Assembly (NCBI GenBank): GCA_900539625.1
Contig: UQCW01000008.1
Coordinates: forward strand, 1 to 64,000
Reading direction: 5' to 3'
Length of the DNA stretch: 64,000 nt
Source of the DNA: an uncultured Prevotella sp.
Lineage (GTDB): Bacteria; Bacteroidota; Bacteroidia; Bacteroidales; Bacteroidaceae
Positions 26,361 to 34,669 of the stretch are shown here, in pieces. The number at the start of each line of letters is the position of its first letter. Position 1 is the first letter of the stretch. The notes under the pieces are model-generated. The model ran no database searches. It had not been told where the DNA came from and saw nothing but the letters and a program-made list of their open reading frames with translations. The translations under genes and the position numbers were made by a program.

Positions 26361-26807
26361 TTACTGCTTGTTTCGTTTGGAGTAGCGTACCCTCGCAAAA
26401 TAAGGCACACGCTTGTTCTTCTTCTGTTCTTCTTCTGATGCTGCATTGACTTCTTCACGTCCCATGCCACAGCCTTCATCACCAATGATATTTCCCAATG
26501 TAGGCACGTTGTTCTGTTTGAGCCAGGCATCCAGTTCCGTCTTGTCAAAGTACAGCATCTTGCCTCGTGGCTTGTAGTGCGGTATTTCCTTACTTGATGT
26601 CAGTTTATACAGCAGACTTTCCGAAATGCCGAGATAAACACACGCCTCCATAAAGGTCAATACGTTCTTGGTTGTGTAGATATTCTCCTCTAATAGAGTC
26701 AGACGTTCCAATAGTCCCTCTATAGGCTCCAACTTTTGGAGCAATGTTTCTATGGCGGTCACTCTGTCATTGAGTCGTTCCATAAAAGTTGTTCGGTTGT
26801 TCAACAT
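26361..26807 (-). CDS. Excisionase-like helix-turn-helix protein
   Basis: Protein of 148 residues. Coiled-coil N-terminus (RVTAIETLLQKLEPIEGLLERL) followed by a MerR/HTH_17 domain, VLTFMEACVYLGISESLLYKL then IPHYKPRGKMLYFDKTELDAWL, as in Xis and other DNA-binding proteins of Bacteroides mobile elements; a basic tail follows. It likely binds att or ori sites. Transcribed just before the RepA-like gene from its own promoter. Confidence 0.85.
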   Translation of the reverse strand: MLNNRTTFMERLNDRVTAIETLLQKLEPIEGLLERLTLLEENIYTTKNVLTFMEACVYLGISESLLYKLTSSKEIPHYKPRGKMLYFDKTELDAWLKQNNVPTLGNIIGDEGCGMGREEVNAASEEEQKKNKRVPYFARVRYSKRNKQ

Positions 26808-26877
26808 CGTTGTGCTCTTATTTTGTTTGTTCGTAAATGTGGAAGCGTCCTTCCGTTAGCTGCATGCTTTCGGGGTG

Positions 26878-26885
26878 CAAAGGTA
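26878..26885 (-). promoter_or_regulatory. -7 motif upstream of the HTH gene
   Basis: TACCTTTG on the minus strand, about 70 bp before the HTH start codon. No clear -33 element. Confidence 0.5.
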
Positions 26886-26911
26886 TAGTGGCTAAGAGGA
26901 CGATGAAAGAA

Positions 26912-26958
26912 AAAGACCATGACAAGTGCCAATTGTAATTGTACCTGTCATGGTCTTC
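26912..26958. terminator. Hairpin between 27091-27882 and the HTH gene
   Basis: AAGACCATGACA and TGTCATGGTCTT form a 12-bp stem with a 21-nt loop, followed on the minus strand by TTTTTC. Probable terminator of the upstream gene. Confidence 0.65.
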
Positions 26959-27090
26959 CTTTCACTTGCTATACGTTATTGCCGTTTTTCATCTGTTTGG
27001 CTATGATCGTTCTCATAAATATGACACGTATACCCAACTACGGACACCCTTTACTTTGTCACAGAAAGTCCCATACATACTTACACCTTA

Positions 27091-27882
27091 TTATATTGAG
27101 GGGCGTAGCGTTGTTATTACCCTTATCTCATCCTCTATGCGCTTACTTGTTGGCGTAGGTTTTCTTTTTATGTCAGATAGCGCACTCGACAGGGTTGTTG
27201 CACTTATTGGCTTACCGGTCTTCCTTGACAACAGATGTCCGCCGTTCTCCATTGCTTTCTTCCAGTTCCAACCAATGAGGTTACCTTCCAGTAGGGCATT
27301 GAATAGCACAGCGACATTACGGGTGTTCTCTACTTTAAGGCTGAAATTACTTTTACATTCCAACAGGGATTGTATGTCGTCAATCGATACCTCTGATACA
27401 CAAAACAGATGATTCGTATTTGCGCAGTGGGCAATGCGAACCATCTGTTCTTTGGTCAGGTGACAATCGAAAGATAGCGGACGCTTCGTTTCTGAAACGT
27501 CCTCATGAGACATGATGTTTGGTGGAGGGGCATCTGTCGTATCAAAGACGTTTTTCATTTTTATGCAGTCCTCCAATGTGAATGCGTCACTGTTGAATAG
27601 ATGTTGTGCAAGGTCATGGCGTTCCATTAGAATGCGCTTGGCAATGTTGTGATTTTTCCTGTGCACATTCTTGCAACCCACCTTGTTGCAGTTCACATGC
27701 TTGTGGCTGCAAGCAAAGTCCTCTACAAAGCGTTGGTGTGTCTTTACGCCATTTGTTACTTCATTCCGATAGCCAAATCTTGCTGCCAGAAGAATAGTCC
27801 ATAATCCGTGCAATTCGTCCTTGTCGTTCACGAAATGTCTGTGTACTGTTTGCCATTTCTCAAAAAGAGAGATGACCGCCAA
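27091..27882 (-). CDS. Hypothetical mobile-element protein (RteC-like C-terminus)
   Basis: Protein of 263 residues, not firmly recognised. The central C-H rich stretch CSHKHVNCNKVGCKNVHRKNH could bind a metal. The C-terminal 90 residues (NVAVLFNALLEGNLIGWNWKKAMENG to KRIEDEIRV) resemble the terminal domain seen in RteC-like regulators of Bacteroides elements. It lies next to the ICE integrase 3' end, as element regulators often do. No function assigned. Confidence 0.5.
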   Translation of the reverse strand: MAVISLFEKWQTVHRHFVNDKDELHGLWTILLAARFGYRNEVTNGVKTHQRFVEDFACSHKHVNCNKVGCKNVHRKNHNIAKRILMERHDLAQHLFNSDAFTLEDCIKMKNVFDTTDAPPPNIMSHEDVSETKRPLSFDCHLTKEQMVRIAHCANTNHLFCVSEVSIDDIQSLLECKSNFSLKVENTRNVAVLFNALLEGNLIGWNWKKAMENGGHLLSRKTGKPISATTLSSALSDIKRKPTPTSKRIEDEIRVITTLRPSI

Positions 27883-27920
27883 TTTTTGTGGTCATTGTTC
27901 AATTAATTATGATGTGATGT

Positions 27921-27970
27921 AATAACGCAAAAAACTCTGACCACTGATGTAGCCAGAGTCTTGCGTTTGA
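27921..27970 (-). terminator. Terminator of the ICE integrase
   Basis: On the minus strand ACTCTG, a 14-nt loop and CAGAGT are followed by TTTTTT, with an outer AACGCAA / TTGCGTT pair. It lies about 40 bp after the integrase stop at 28008. Confidence 0.8.
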
Positions 27971-28007
27971 TTGTAAAATTCCGTATTATGTCATGTCTCA
28001 TAGTTAC

Positions 28008-28181
28008 CTAATCGAATAGACCGTTAACTAAATTAACAGCCTCGTCCTTCTTTTTGTTAACGATTTTGGCGTATACCTGCGTCATTCTCACGTCTGTGTG
28101 CCCTAACAACTTGGAAGTTGTGTACAAATCCGCCCCAAGCGTCAGCATCATTGTAGCAAACGTGTGTCGGGCTGTGTGCAC
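28008..28181 (-). pseudogene. C-terminal fragment of the ICE tyrosine integrase
   Basis: 57 codons ending TAG at 28008-28010: VHTARHTFATMMLTLGADLY, TSKLLGHTDVRMTQVYAKI, then KKKDEAVNLVNGLFD. It contains the RH box, the LGH box and the nucleophile Tyr of a tyrosine recombinase but no upstream domain and no start; a stop lies two codons upstream. The missing N-terminal part is at 40597-41580 on the same strand, where the reading frame stops exactly before this RH motif. The gene has been split by the 12.4-kb element between them. Confidence 0.85.
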
Positions 28182-28189
28182 AATTTAAG

Positions 28190-28468
28190 CAAAAGCAACG
28201 GAAAGTGAATATGAGAGAAATGAACTGTAAGTGGTTGAGAATGAGCAATATTTCATAATTCTGCCAATTGTCTGCAAAGCAAAGCCGAGCAGGATATTGA
28301 GTTATTTCAGTTACCAAACCGTTAGCGGTCAGTTACCGAAACCAACACTGCTAACGAGGTGAAAAACAAATAGTTTGTCACCAGTGTTTGTTGCACTGTT
28401 CTGCACAACTTTCAATGACAGAGAATGCTTACTGATTGATTATTTTTGCGAACTAAAAAAGTAAGCAG
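28190..28468. other. Left end of the nested mobilizable element
   Basis: Non-coding. It has GTTACC direct repeats around 28311 and 28331 and CGTTAGC...AGTTAC at about 28319-28336; a related CGTTAGCAGTTAC occurs near the right end at about 40527-40539. These may be integrase arm-type sites. Exact ends not determined. Confidence 0.45.
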
Positions 28469-29698
28469 ATGAAAGTTGAAAAATTCAAGGTGCTGCTCTA
28501 CCTCAAAAAGAGCGGATTGGACAAGAACGGTAAGGCTCCCATCATGGGACGCATCACCCTCAACCGAACAATGGCGCAGTTCGGTTGCAAGTTGTCATGT
28601 ACGCCAAAGTTATGGAATCCACGTGAGAGCAGACTTGACGGCAAGAGCAAGGAGGCAGTGGAAGTGAACGCCAAGATTGACAAGCTGTTGCTGGCAATAA
28701 ACTCAGCCTACGAGTCACTTGTGGAGCGCAAGACGGATTTTGACGCAAAGGCGATAAAGGATCTGTTTCAATGCAGTGCAGACACTCAGATGACCTTGTT
28801 GAAGCAGCTTGACGCCATCATTGCGGACATTGAGTCAAGAATCGGCATCGACTACAAGAAAGGCACGCTGCCAAACTACCAGTACACTCGCCTGACATTG
28901 GGATTGTTCGTCAAGAAGCGCTATGGAACTGACGATGTGGCATTCGGTGAGCTTTACGAGCAGTTTATCCGTGAGTACATGGACTTTTGCTTGGACGAGA
29001 GAGGTCTTGCACTTGATACAGTCCGCCACTATCTCGCCATCTTGAAGAAGACCTGCCGAATAGCTTTCAAGGCAGGACACTCCGAACGTTATCATTTCAT
29101 GCACTTCAAGCTACCTCAAAAGAAAGAGAATCCACCAAAGGCATTGACACGTGAGGACTTCCTAAAAATTCGTGACCTCGAAATACCAGAGCGAAGAAAA
29201 TCGTTGGCTTTGACCCGTGACCTTTTTCTTTTCGCCTGCTATACAGGCACGGCTTATGCCGATACGGTTTCCATCACGGAAGAAAACCTCTTTCGTGATG
29301 AGGAGGGCAGCCTTTGGCTGAAATACCATAGAAAGAAGAACAAGATGCTTGCACGTGTGAAGCTGCTGCCAGAGGCGCTTGCCATGTTGGAGAAATACAA
29401 AGACCCGACAAGACCTACTCTTTTACCGCCACAGGAATTTCGAGTGTTGAGAGGTAACATGAAAAGTCTCCGAGTACTATCTGGCATAAGTATGGATTTG
29501 GTCTATCATGTTGGACGGCACAGTTTCGCATCGCTCGTTACGCTCGAAGAAGGTGTTCCGATAGAGACTATCAGCAAAATGCTTGGTCACAACAACATTC
29601 AGACCACGCAAATCTATGCACGTGTCACCCCGAAAAAGCTATTTGAGGATATGGACAAGTTCATCGAAGCCAACAAGGACTTCAAGTTTGTCCTGTAA
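28469..29698 (+). CDS. Tyrosine recombinase 1 of the nested element
   Basis: Protein of 409 residues. The N-terminal arm-binding region (VEKFKVLLYLKKSGLDKNGKAPIMGRI) is typical of Bacteroides transposon integrases. Catalytic motifs: KKNKMLARVKL (Lys), YHVGRHSFASL (Arg; His of HxxR at YH), MLGHNNIQTTQIYARV (His and Tyr). The first catalytic Arg is absent (CYTGTAYADT instead of TGLR), as in IntDOT, where another Arg compensates. First of two consecutive integrase genes, 31 bp apart. Confidence 0.92.
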   Translation: MKVEKFKVLLYLKKSGLDKNGKAPIMGRITLNRTMAQFGCKLSCTPKLWNPRESRLDGKSKEAVEVNAKIDKLLLAINSAYESLVERKTDFDAKAIKDLFQCSADTQMTLLKQLDAIIADIESRIGIDYKKGTLPNYQYTRLTLGLFVKKRYGTDDVAFGELYEQFIREYMDFCLDERGLALDTVRHYLAILKKTCRIAFKAGHSERYHFMHFKLPQKKENPPKALTREDFLKIRDLEIPERRKSLALTRDLFLFACYTGTAYADTVSITEENLFRDEEGSLWLKYHRKKNKMLARVKLLPEALAMLEKYKDPTRPTLLPPQEFRVLRGNMKSLRVLSGISMDLVYHVGRHSFASLVTLEEGVPIETISKMLGHNNIQTTQIYARVTPKKLFEDMDKFIEANKDFKFVL

Positions 29699-29729
29699 TA
29701 TTTTCACAAAATAAGAAAGGAACATAACA

Positions 29730-30953
29730 ATGAGAAGTACATACAAGCAGTTTTATTATATCAACCGTGGCAGAGTAAAGGCAGACGGAACCACATCTAT
29801 ATTTTGCCGTATCACGATTGACGGCAAAGTGTCAGCCATAGCAACAGGTCTTTACTGTGCTCCCGAAGAATGGGACACGAAAAAAGGTGAAGCCAAGAAT
29901 GCAAGAGTGAACGGACAACTGCAAGCGTTCAGACTAAGAATTGACGAAGCCTACGAGCAGGCAACAAAGGAAAAGGGCATCGTTACCGCCGAGATTCTGA
30001 AGAATGTTATTGTTGATGCAAATACTATCCCGATGACATTGCTTGCCACTGGCGAGGAGGAGCGTGAACGCCTTAGGCTGCGCTCTATCCGTATTAACTC
30101 AACATCTTCTTATCGCCAATCTAAGACATCGCAGCTAAACTTGCGAGAGTTCATCGGGTTACGAGGAATGAATGACATTGCATTTGAAGATTTGACTGAG
30201 GAATTAGGTAAATCTTATAAGTTGTTCTTGATTGGCAAAGGGTATAGTGCATCCAATACGAACCATAATCTTTGTTGGCTGCAACGCTTGGTTTATATCG
30301 CTGTTGACAGAGGTCTGCTGAAATTCAATCCATTGGAAGATGTCGGATATGAAAAGAAAGGCTCACCAAAGCGTAGACATATATCCAGAAATGACTTGCT
30401 GCTCATTATGGAGACTCCTATGGAGGATAAGGCTTTGGAGTTGGCACGCAGAATGTTTGTTTTCTCCAGCCTTACAGGTTTGGCTTATGCCGATTTACGT
30501 AACCTGTATCCACACCATATCGGGATGACGGCAGACGGTAGAAAATACATCCGTGAGAAAAGAGCAAAGACCAACAACGAAGCGTTCATTCCCTTGCATC
30601 CGATAGCTGAACAAATAATGTCGCTATACAATACAGCGGATGATAGCAAACCTGTTTTTCCTCTTTCTTCACGTGATTCCATGTGGTTTGAATTTCATTC
30701 ACTCGGTGTGGCTTTGGGTATAAATGAGAACCTTACCGCACACGTTGCAAGACATACATTCGGAGTAAACATGGTTACTTCGGGCATATCAATGGAAAGC
30801 ATCGCCAAGATGATGGGGCATTCCAACCTGCGAAGCACCCAGGTCTATGCCGTCATCACCGATGACAAGATATCCAAGGACATGGACAAGTTGATGCAAC
30901 GCAGAGAAACAAAAGAAACTGACCAGAATAAAAATAAGGAGGACGGGAAATGA
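29730..30953 (+). CDS. Tyrosine recombinase 2 of the nested element
   Basis: Protein of 407 residues. N-terminus YKQFYYINRGRVKADGTTSIFCRITIDGK; catalytic KRAKTNNEAFIPLH, LTAHVARHTFGVN, MMGHSNLRSTQVYAVI. The first catalytic Arg is also replaced (SSLTGLAYADLRNL). The pair with recombinase 1 suggests the two act together, as in other Bacteroides mobilizable transposons with tandem integrases. The stop overlaps the next gene start by 4 bp. Confidence 0.92.
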   Translation: MRSTYKQFYYINRGRVKADGTTSIFCRITIDGKVSAIATGLYCAPEEWDTKKGEAKNARVNGQLQAFRLRIDEAYEQATKEKGIVTAEILKNVIVDANTIPMTLLATGEEERERLRLRSIRINSTSSYRQSKTSQLNLREFIGLRGMNDIAFEDLTEELGKSYKLFLIGKGYSASNTNHNLCWLQRLVYIAVDRGLLKFNPLEDVGYEKKGSPKRRHISRNDLLLIMETPMEDKALELARRMFVFSSLTGLAYADLRNLYPHHIGMTADGRKYIREKRAKTNNEAFIPLHPIAEQIMSLYNTADDSKPVFPLSSRDSMWFEFHSLGVALGINENLTAHVARHTFGVNMVTSGISMESIAKMMGHSNLRSTQVYAVITDDKISKDMDKLMQRRETKETDQNKNKEDGK

Positions 30954-31312
30954 ACAGAGGTATTATAACTATCAGCGAGAGCGGAACGGTATCCATGCCG
31001 ACCGATACTGTATGGATGACCATGCAGGAGATTGCCGACATGTACAATGTGTTCGGCTGCTATGTGCGCAAGGCTATCAAGGCTGTATTCAAGGACGGTG
31101 TTCTGAAAGAGCAGGGTGTACGCCGTCATGTCAGGAAGAACGACCGCATCAGCTATGATGTGTATAGCCTTGAACTCGTCATTGCGGTAGCCTTCCGTAT
31201 TGACAGCATTGAGAGCAGAGCCTTTCGGGAGTTCATCATGCAGTCCGTCATCGGCAGGCAGACAAGCCGCACTAAACTGGCCTGTATCTTTACAGAGAAT
31301 GCAATGGCATAG
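30950..31312 (+). CDS. Small DNA-binding-like protein of the integrase operon
   Basis: Protein of 120 residues with an HTH-like segment, WMTMQEIADMYNVFGCYVRKAIKAVFKDGVL, and then VRKNDRISYDVYSLELVIAVAFRIDS. It resembles N-terminal parts of RhuM-like proteins. Translationally coupled to recombinase 2 (ATGA), so probably a recombination accessory. Confidence 0.65.
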   Translation: MNRGIITISESGTVSMPTDTVWMTMQEIADMYNVFGCYVRKAIKAVFKDGVLKEQGVRRHVRKNDRISYDVYSLELVIAVAFRIDSIESRAFREFIMQSVIGRQTSRTKLACIFTENAMA

Positions 31313-31336
31313 ACCTGCCATAAAGCAACGTTCCTT

Positions 31337-31353
31337 GGAGGCTTTGCGCCTCC
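31337..31353 (+). terminator. Short hairpin after the integrase operon
   Basis: GGAGGC-TTTGC-GCCTCC, 24 bp past the stop. No T-run. Weak terminator or pause hairpin. Confidence 0.5.
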
Positions 31354-31469
31354 AGCCACTTGGGCGAACCACCGCAGTGTGTTTTAGCATGGTATTAGAT
31401 TTATACAGGTAACACAAATGATACCCGGCAAACACGAACAACTCGGTATAGCCAATAAAACGAGGCGAC

Positions 31470-31515
31470 AACCTATAACAGCCACACTCGGTAAGTTATA
31501 CGTTGTCGCCTTGTT
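31470..31515. terminator. Bidirectional terminator between convergent genes
   Basis: AGGCGACAAC (31473-31482) pairs with GTTGTCGCCT (31502-31511), extended by inner TATAAC/GTTATA, and is followed by TTGTTTATTT. Lies between convergent 30950-31312 and 31545-31853. Confidence 0.85.
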
Positions 31516-31544
31516 TATTTCACACACTCATCAAGGACATTCTC

Positions 31545-31853
31545 CTACACACCTTTCATTCTGTACGCTTCACGATAGTTAGCCATCAGAATCTTCTGAA
31601 TGTCGGACTCGCGGTAGAGTATCTTTCCGCCAAGCTGGATATACGGGATGACACCGTTGTTTCGGTAGTCCTGCAGGGTTCTTCGACTCAGTTGCAGCCT
31701 GGCGCAAAGCTCCTTGTCCGTCATGAACCGCTCACCGCCAAGCATGGGGCGGTAGTTCATCACGGCACGTTCAAAATTGTCAACCATTCGGTTGAGGTGG
31801 TTCACGATGTGGTTCATCCACTCGCTGTTTCTTGTCATTACTTCATTGCTCAT
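31545..31853 (-). CDS. Excisionase-like HTH protein A
   Basis: Protein of 102 residues. HTH_17/MerR-type domain MTDKELCARLQLSRRTLQDYRNNGVIPYIQLGGKILYRESDI after a helical N-terminus. It matches small DNA-binding proteins used as excision factors or regulators by Bacteroides transposons. Probably co-transcribed with HTH protein B. Confidence 0.85.
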   Translation of the reverse strand: MSNEVMTRNSEWMNHIVNHLNRMVDNFERAVMNYRPMLGGERFMTDKELCARLQLSRRTLQDYRNNGVIPYIQLGGKILYRESDIQKILMANYREAYRMKGV

Positions 31854-31935
31854 AGTTGTCTCGTTTTATTGTTGATACTTACGTTACTCGGTTTACTTGC
31901 TGCTTTGGATTAAGTGGCTGTTGTATATTGACAGC

Positions 31936-32247
31936 CTAACCTGTGCGCTTGCGAAAGCGCATGTCCTTTTTCTTGTCCTCCACTACTGCTACGATAGCCA
32001 TCACGTCCTCCGGCTTGTAGTAGGTCTTGTGGCTGATTTGCGTATAAGCCAAAGTTCCGTTGTCCCGAAGCGTCTGCACTGTCCGTGGGCAGATGTTGAG
32101 CGTCTGACACACGTCCTGCGTGTCGAGCCACTTGTTCATGGTCTTGTCCTCACTGCGCTCACGGATTCTGTCCATGCGCTTCACGAAGTTCTCCAACTGG
32201 GCATCAAGATAGTTGAATGCCTCTTCCTCGAATACGATGAATCCCAT
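31936..32247 (-). CDS. Excisionase-like HTH protein B
   Basis: Protein of 103 residues. Helical start (FEEEAFNYLDAQLENFVKRMDRI) then HTH_17 WLDTQDVCQTLNICPRTVQTLRDNGTLAYTQISHKTYYKPEDV and a basic tail. Paralogous in layout to HTH protein A; both are divergent from the mobilization genes. Confidence 0.85.
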   Translation of the reverse strand: MGFIVFEEEAFNYLDAQLENFVKRMDRIRERSEDKTMNKWLDTQDVCQTLNICPRTVQTLRDNGTLAYTQISHKTYYKPEDVMAIVAVVEDKKKDMRFRKRTG

Positions 32248-32326
32248 ACTTTTCTTTTTTCTAAGTTAATACTATGTTATATGTCGCAAAGCTCCACGCA
32301 TATGCAGTGCTCCACGTTTGCGAGTG

Positions 32327-32334
32327 CAAAGATA
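32327..32334 (-). promoter_or_regulatory. -7 motif for the HTH operon
   Basis: TATCTTTG on the minus strand, about 80 bp upstream of HTH protein B. The rest of 32248-32644 is non-coding. Confidence 0.5.
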
Positions 32335-32644
32335 AGGCACAGCAATCTAAAAACAAGCGTTTTCAATTCCTGTGGCAGTATGTTGCCGGGGTTTGCCGAC
32401 TTCAACGCCAAAAACAACAAGAAAAACTTGCACGACTGCAACGAATACATGAACAATGATGAGTTGAGAAATACGTTGAAGTTCTCACAACTATCTCGGT
32501 ATGCAAATAAGCAAGCCACAACTAAATTGCCACGTTACACCCAATCAGTTGCATGGCTGCACTCAGTACACTTACTTTGCCCCCGACAATCGGTCAATGG
32601 TGCATACCGTGACCACTATACCAACAAATTAAACAAGTTAAGCT

Positions 32645-33124
32645 ATGGCAAAAACAAAAGAAACGAAAATGTTTCCTGAACAGCAGGAGAAAATGACACA
32701 GGAGGTGATGGCTTCGCTTCAATCATCCACTTATGGTAAAGACTATGCCCAAGAACATAGCTCTTTCTTTGAAGAGGTGGAGAACTCCGATTTAGAAGTT
32801 GTGACAGAGAATGTGGCTGCAACAACCTCCAACATGGAGGACGAGCTGACGAACGAGGCTCAATCGCCACCGAATCCGCAGAAGCGCATCAGCGGCAAGC
32901 AGCGCAAGGCAACTTTGGAGGAGTATCAGCAGACCTTCCTCCAAGTTCCAAGGATTGACGACCGCAAGCCAGTCTTCGTCAGTTCCGATGTACGAGACCG
33001 TCTTGATCGTGTCGTCCGCATCCTCGGAGGAAGGCGCATGAGCGTATCGGGCATCATCGAGAACATCGTGCGCCACCACCTAAGCCTTTATGAAGAGGAC
33101 TTCGAGGCTTGGCGCAAATTGTGA
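32645..33124 (+). CDS. DUF3408 protein, ribbon-helix-helix-like
   Basis: Protein of 159 residues. The acidic, disordered N-terminal 85 residues precede the DUF3408 domain: YQQTFLQVPRIDDRKPVFVSSDVRDRLDRVVRILGG, then MSVSGIIENIVRHHLSLYEEDFE, a ribbon-helix-helix-like DNA-binding core common just before mob genes of Bacteroides elements. Probable mobilization regulator or relaxosome accessory. Confidence 0.8.
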   Translation: MAKTKETKMFPEQQEKMTQEVMASLQSSTYGKDYAQEHSSFFEEVENSDLEVVTENVAATTSNMEDELTNEAQSPPNPQKRISGKQRKATLEEYQQTFLQVPRIDDRKPVFVSSDVRDRLDRVVRILGGRRMSVSGIIENIVRHHLSLYEEDFEAWRKL

Positions 33125-33133
33125 GAATTAAGG

Positions 33134-33275
33134 TCTGCGACCTTGGACGTGGATAGCTGAAAGGCTGTAGTTCCAACTAACGTGTTCTGAGAGGGAGCGA
33201 GGTTATGTTTTGGGAACCCCAAAACGCCTCGCTCCACCATAAGGGCGGAGATTTTTTGCTCCCGACGGTCGCAGA
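33134..33275. other. Candidate oriT with nested inverted repeats
   Basis: Between DUF3408 and mobC. Outer inverted repeat TCTGCGACC (33134-33142) / GGTCGCAGA (33267-33275). Inside it is a strong hairpin: GGAGCGAGG (33194-33202) / CCTCGCTCC (33227-33235) with TTTTGGG-AAC-CCCAAAA (33208-33224). The location upstream of relaxosome genes fits an origin of transfer. An attenuator is the alternative. Confidence 0.5.
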
Positions 33276-33308
33276 AAGTGAGTGTACCAACTATAAACAG
33301 TGTATCGA

Positions 33309-33722
33309 ATGACAAGCATACATGAACAGGACAAGAAAAAGGGCGGGAGACCGCCCACAGGCAGGGTTCGCAAACTGTCGAAGTCTGTCACGGTGAAGTT
33401 TTCGAAGCCAAGCTACGAGGCATTGAGACTGAGGGCGAGAAAAGCCAACCGCAAGTTGGCGGAGTACATCCGTGAGTCCGCCTTGAACGGCGAGGTGGTC
33501 AGCGGACACAATGCAGAGACGGTAGCCATCGCCAAGAATCTCATCGGCATGGCGAACAACCTCAACCAACTTACCAAGCTGTCGTATCAGAGAGGTTTCC
33601 ACGAAACCCATGTATATGTGGTGGACTTGTTGAGAAGATTAAAAGAAATCCTTGGCGAGTATCGCCAAGCAAGTCCAAAATCGAAGCCATGCGGAATAGG
33701 CAGAAAGGAGGATGCCACATGA
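33309..33722 (+). CDS. MobC-like relaxosome protein
   Basis: 137 residues from the ATG at 33309; a GTG three codons earlier is also in frame. Basic N-terminus GGRPPTGRVRKLSKSVTVKFSKPSYEALRLRARKANRKLAEYIRESAL is a ribbon-helix-helix; the C-terminal part (LIGMANNLNQLTKLSYQRGFHE) is the MobC/BmgB signature. It would bind oriT and help the relaxase. ATGA overlap with the relaxase gene. Confidence 0.88.
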   Translation: MTSIHEQDKKKGGRPPTGRVRKLSKSVTVKFSKPSYEALRLRARKANRKLAEYIRESALNGEVVSGHNAETVAIAKNLIGMANNLNQLTKLSYQRGFHETHVYVVDLLRRLKEILGEYRQASPKSKPCGIGRKEDAT

Positions 33723-34669
33723 TAGGCAAGCTAAAGAAGGGCAGCTCATTTGCTGGTTGCATCCGCTATGTTACAGGCAAGGACGAGGCGAAAATCCTTG
33801 CCTCTGATGGTGTGTTACTCGGCACGAATACCGAGATGACGCAAAGTTTCGAGCTACAAAGGCAACTAAATCCAAGGATTAAGAAGCCTGTGGGGCACAT
33901 AGCTTTGAGCTTCAAGCCCGAGGACAAGCCACGTTTGACGAATGAATTCATGGCTAAGATAGCCCTTGAATACATGCAGATGATGGGGATAAAAGATACT
34001 CAATTCATCATCGTAAGGCATCACAACACCGACAATCCACATTGTCATATCGTGTATAACCGCATCAATAACGAGGGCAAGCTCATATCAGACAGGAATG
34101 ATTACAGGCGTAATGAGCAAGTGACCAAGGCTCTTAAATCCAAGTATGGATTTACCTACGGAACGGACAAGAGCAATACTAATACTCGCAAGTTACGCAA
34201 TGCTGAGCGAGCCAAATATGAGATTCACAATGCTGTAAAGAGCGCATTGAGAATGGCAGATAGCTGGGACGAGTTCAAAAGTGAACTTGCAAAACGAGGT
34301 GTTCACTTAGAGTTTGTCTATAAGGATAAGGAGCGAACCAAGGTTCAAGGCATCCTTTTCTGCAAGGATGGATATAGCTTCAAGGGTACGCAGATTAGCC
34401 GAGACTATAGCTTTGGCAAACTGAATGCGAGATTAGAGGGAACGGAGAACCTTTTATCAGCAAGTGCCAACTCTGCTCAGCAATATGAGCAGGGCTGTTG
34501 CAAGAATGAGCAGGTGCCATCCATATCGGAGAGCAGCCAGGACCCTTGGGACGGTATTTCTTCCATTGGACTTTTTGCTCCAGCCAATGCTCAGACCTTT
34601 GAGCCATTCCCAGAGGATGAATCAGTCAAGAAGAAAAAGAAGAAACGCAGAAGAGGCTTTAGCCTTTGA
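33719..34669 (+). CDS. Relaxase (MobA/VirD2 family)
   Basis: 316 residues from MIGKLKKGSSF (preceded by AAAGGAGG). The three-histidine relaxase motif HHNTDNPHCHIVYNRI and the early GKLKKGSSFAGCIRYV segment place it in the MOBP relaxases of Bacteroides mobilizable transposons. It nicks oriT and pilots the strand through a helper T4SS, plausibly that of the surrounding ICE. The C-terminus is short and ends in a Lys/Arg cluster. Confidence 0.92.
   Translation: MIGKLKKGSSFAGCIRYVTGKDEAKILASDGVLLGTNTEMTQSFELQRQLNPRIKKPVGHIALSFKPEDKPRLTNEFMAKIALEYMQMMGIKDTQFIIVRHHNTDNPHCHIVYNRINNEGKLISDRNDYRRNEQVTKALKSKYGFTYGTDKSNTNTRKLRNAERAKYEIHNAVKSALRMADSWDEFKSELAKRGVHLEFVYKDKERTKVQGILFCKDGYSFKGTQISRDYSFGKLNARLEGTENLLSASANSAQQYEQGCCKNEQVPSISESSQDPWDGISSIGLFAPANAQTFEPFPEDESVKKKKKKRRRGFSL

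Noticed and set aside
28057..28317. 86-codon minus-strand frame
   Set aside because: Wrong frame of the integrase C-terminal fragment, extended into the end of the nested element.
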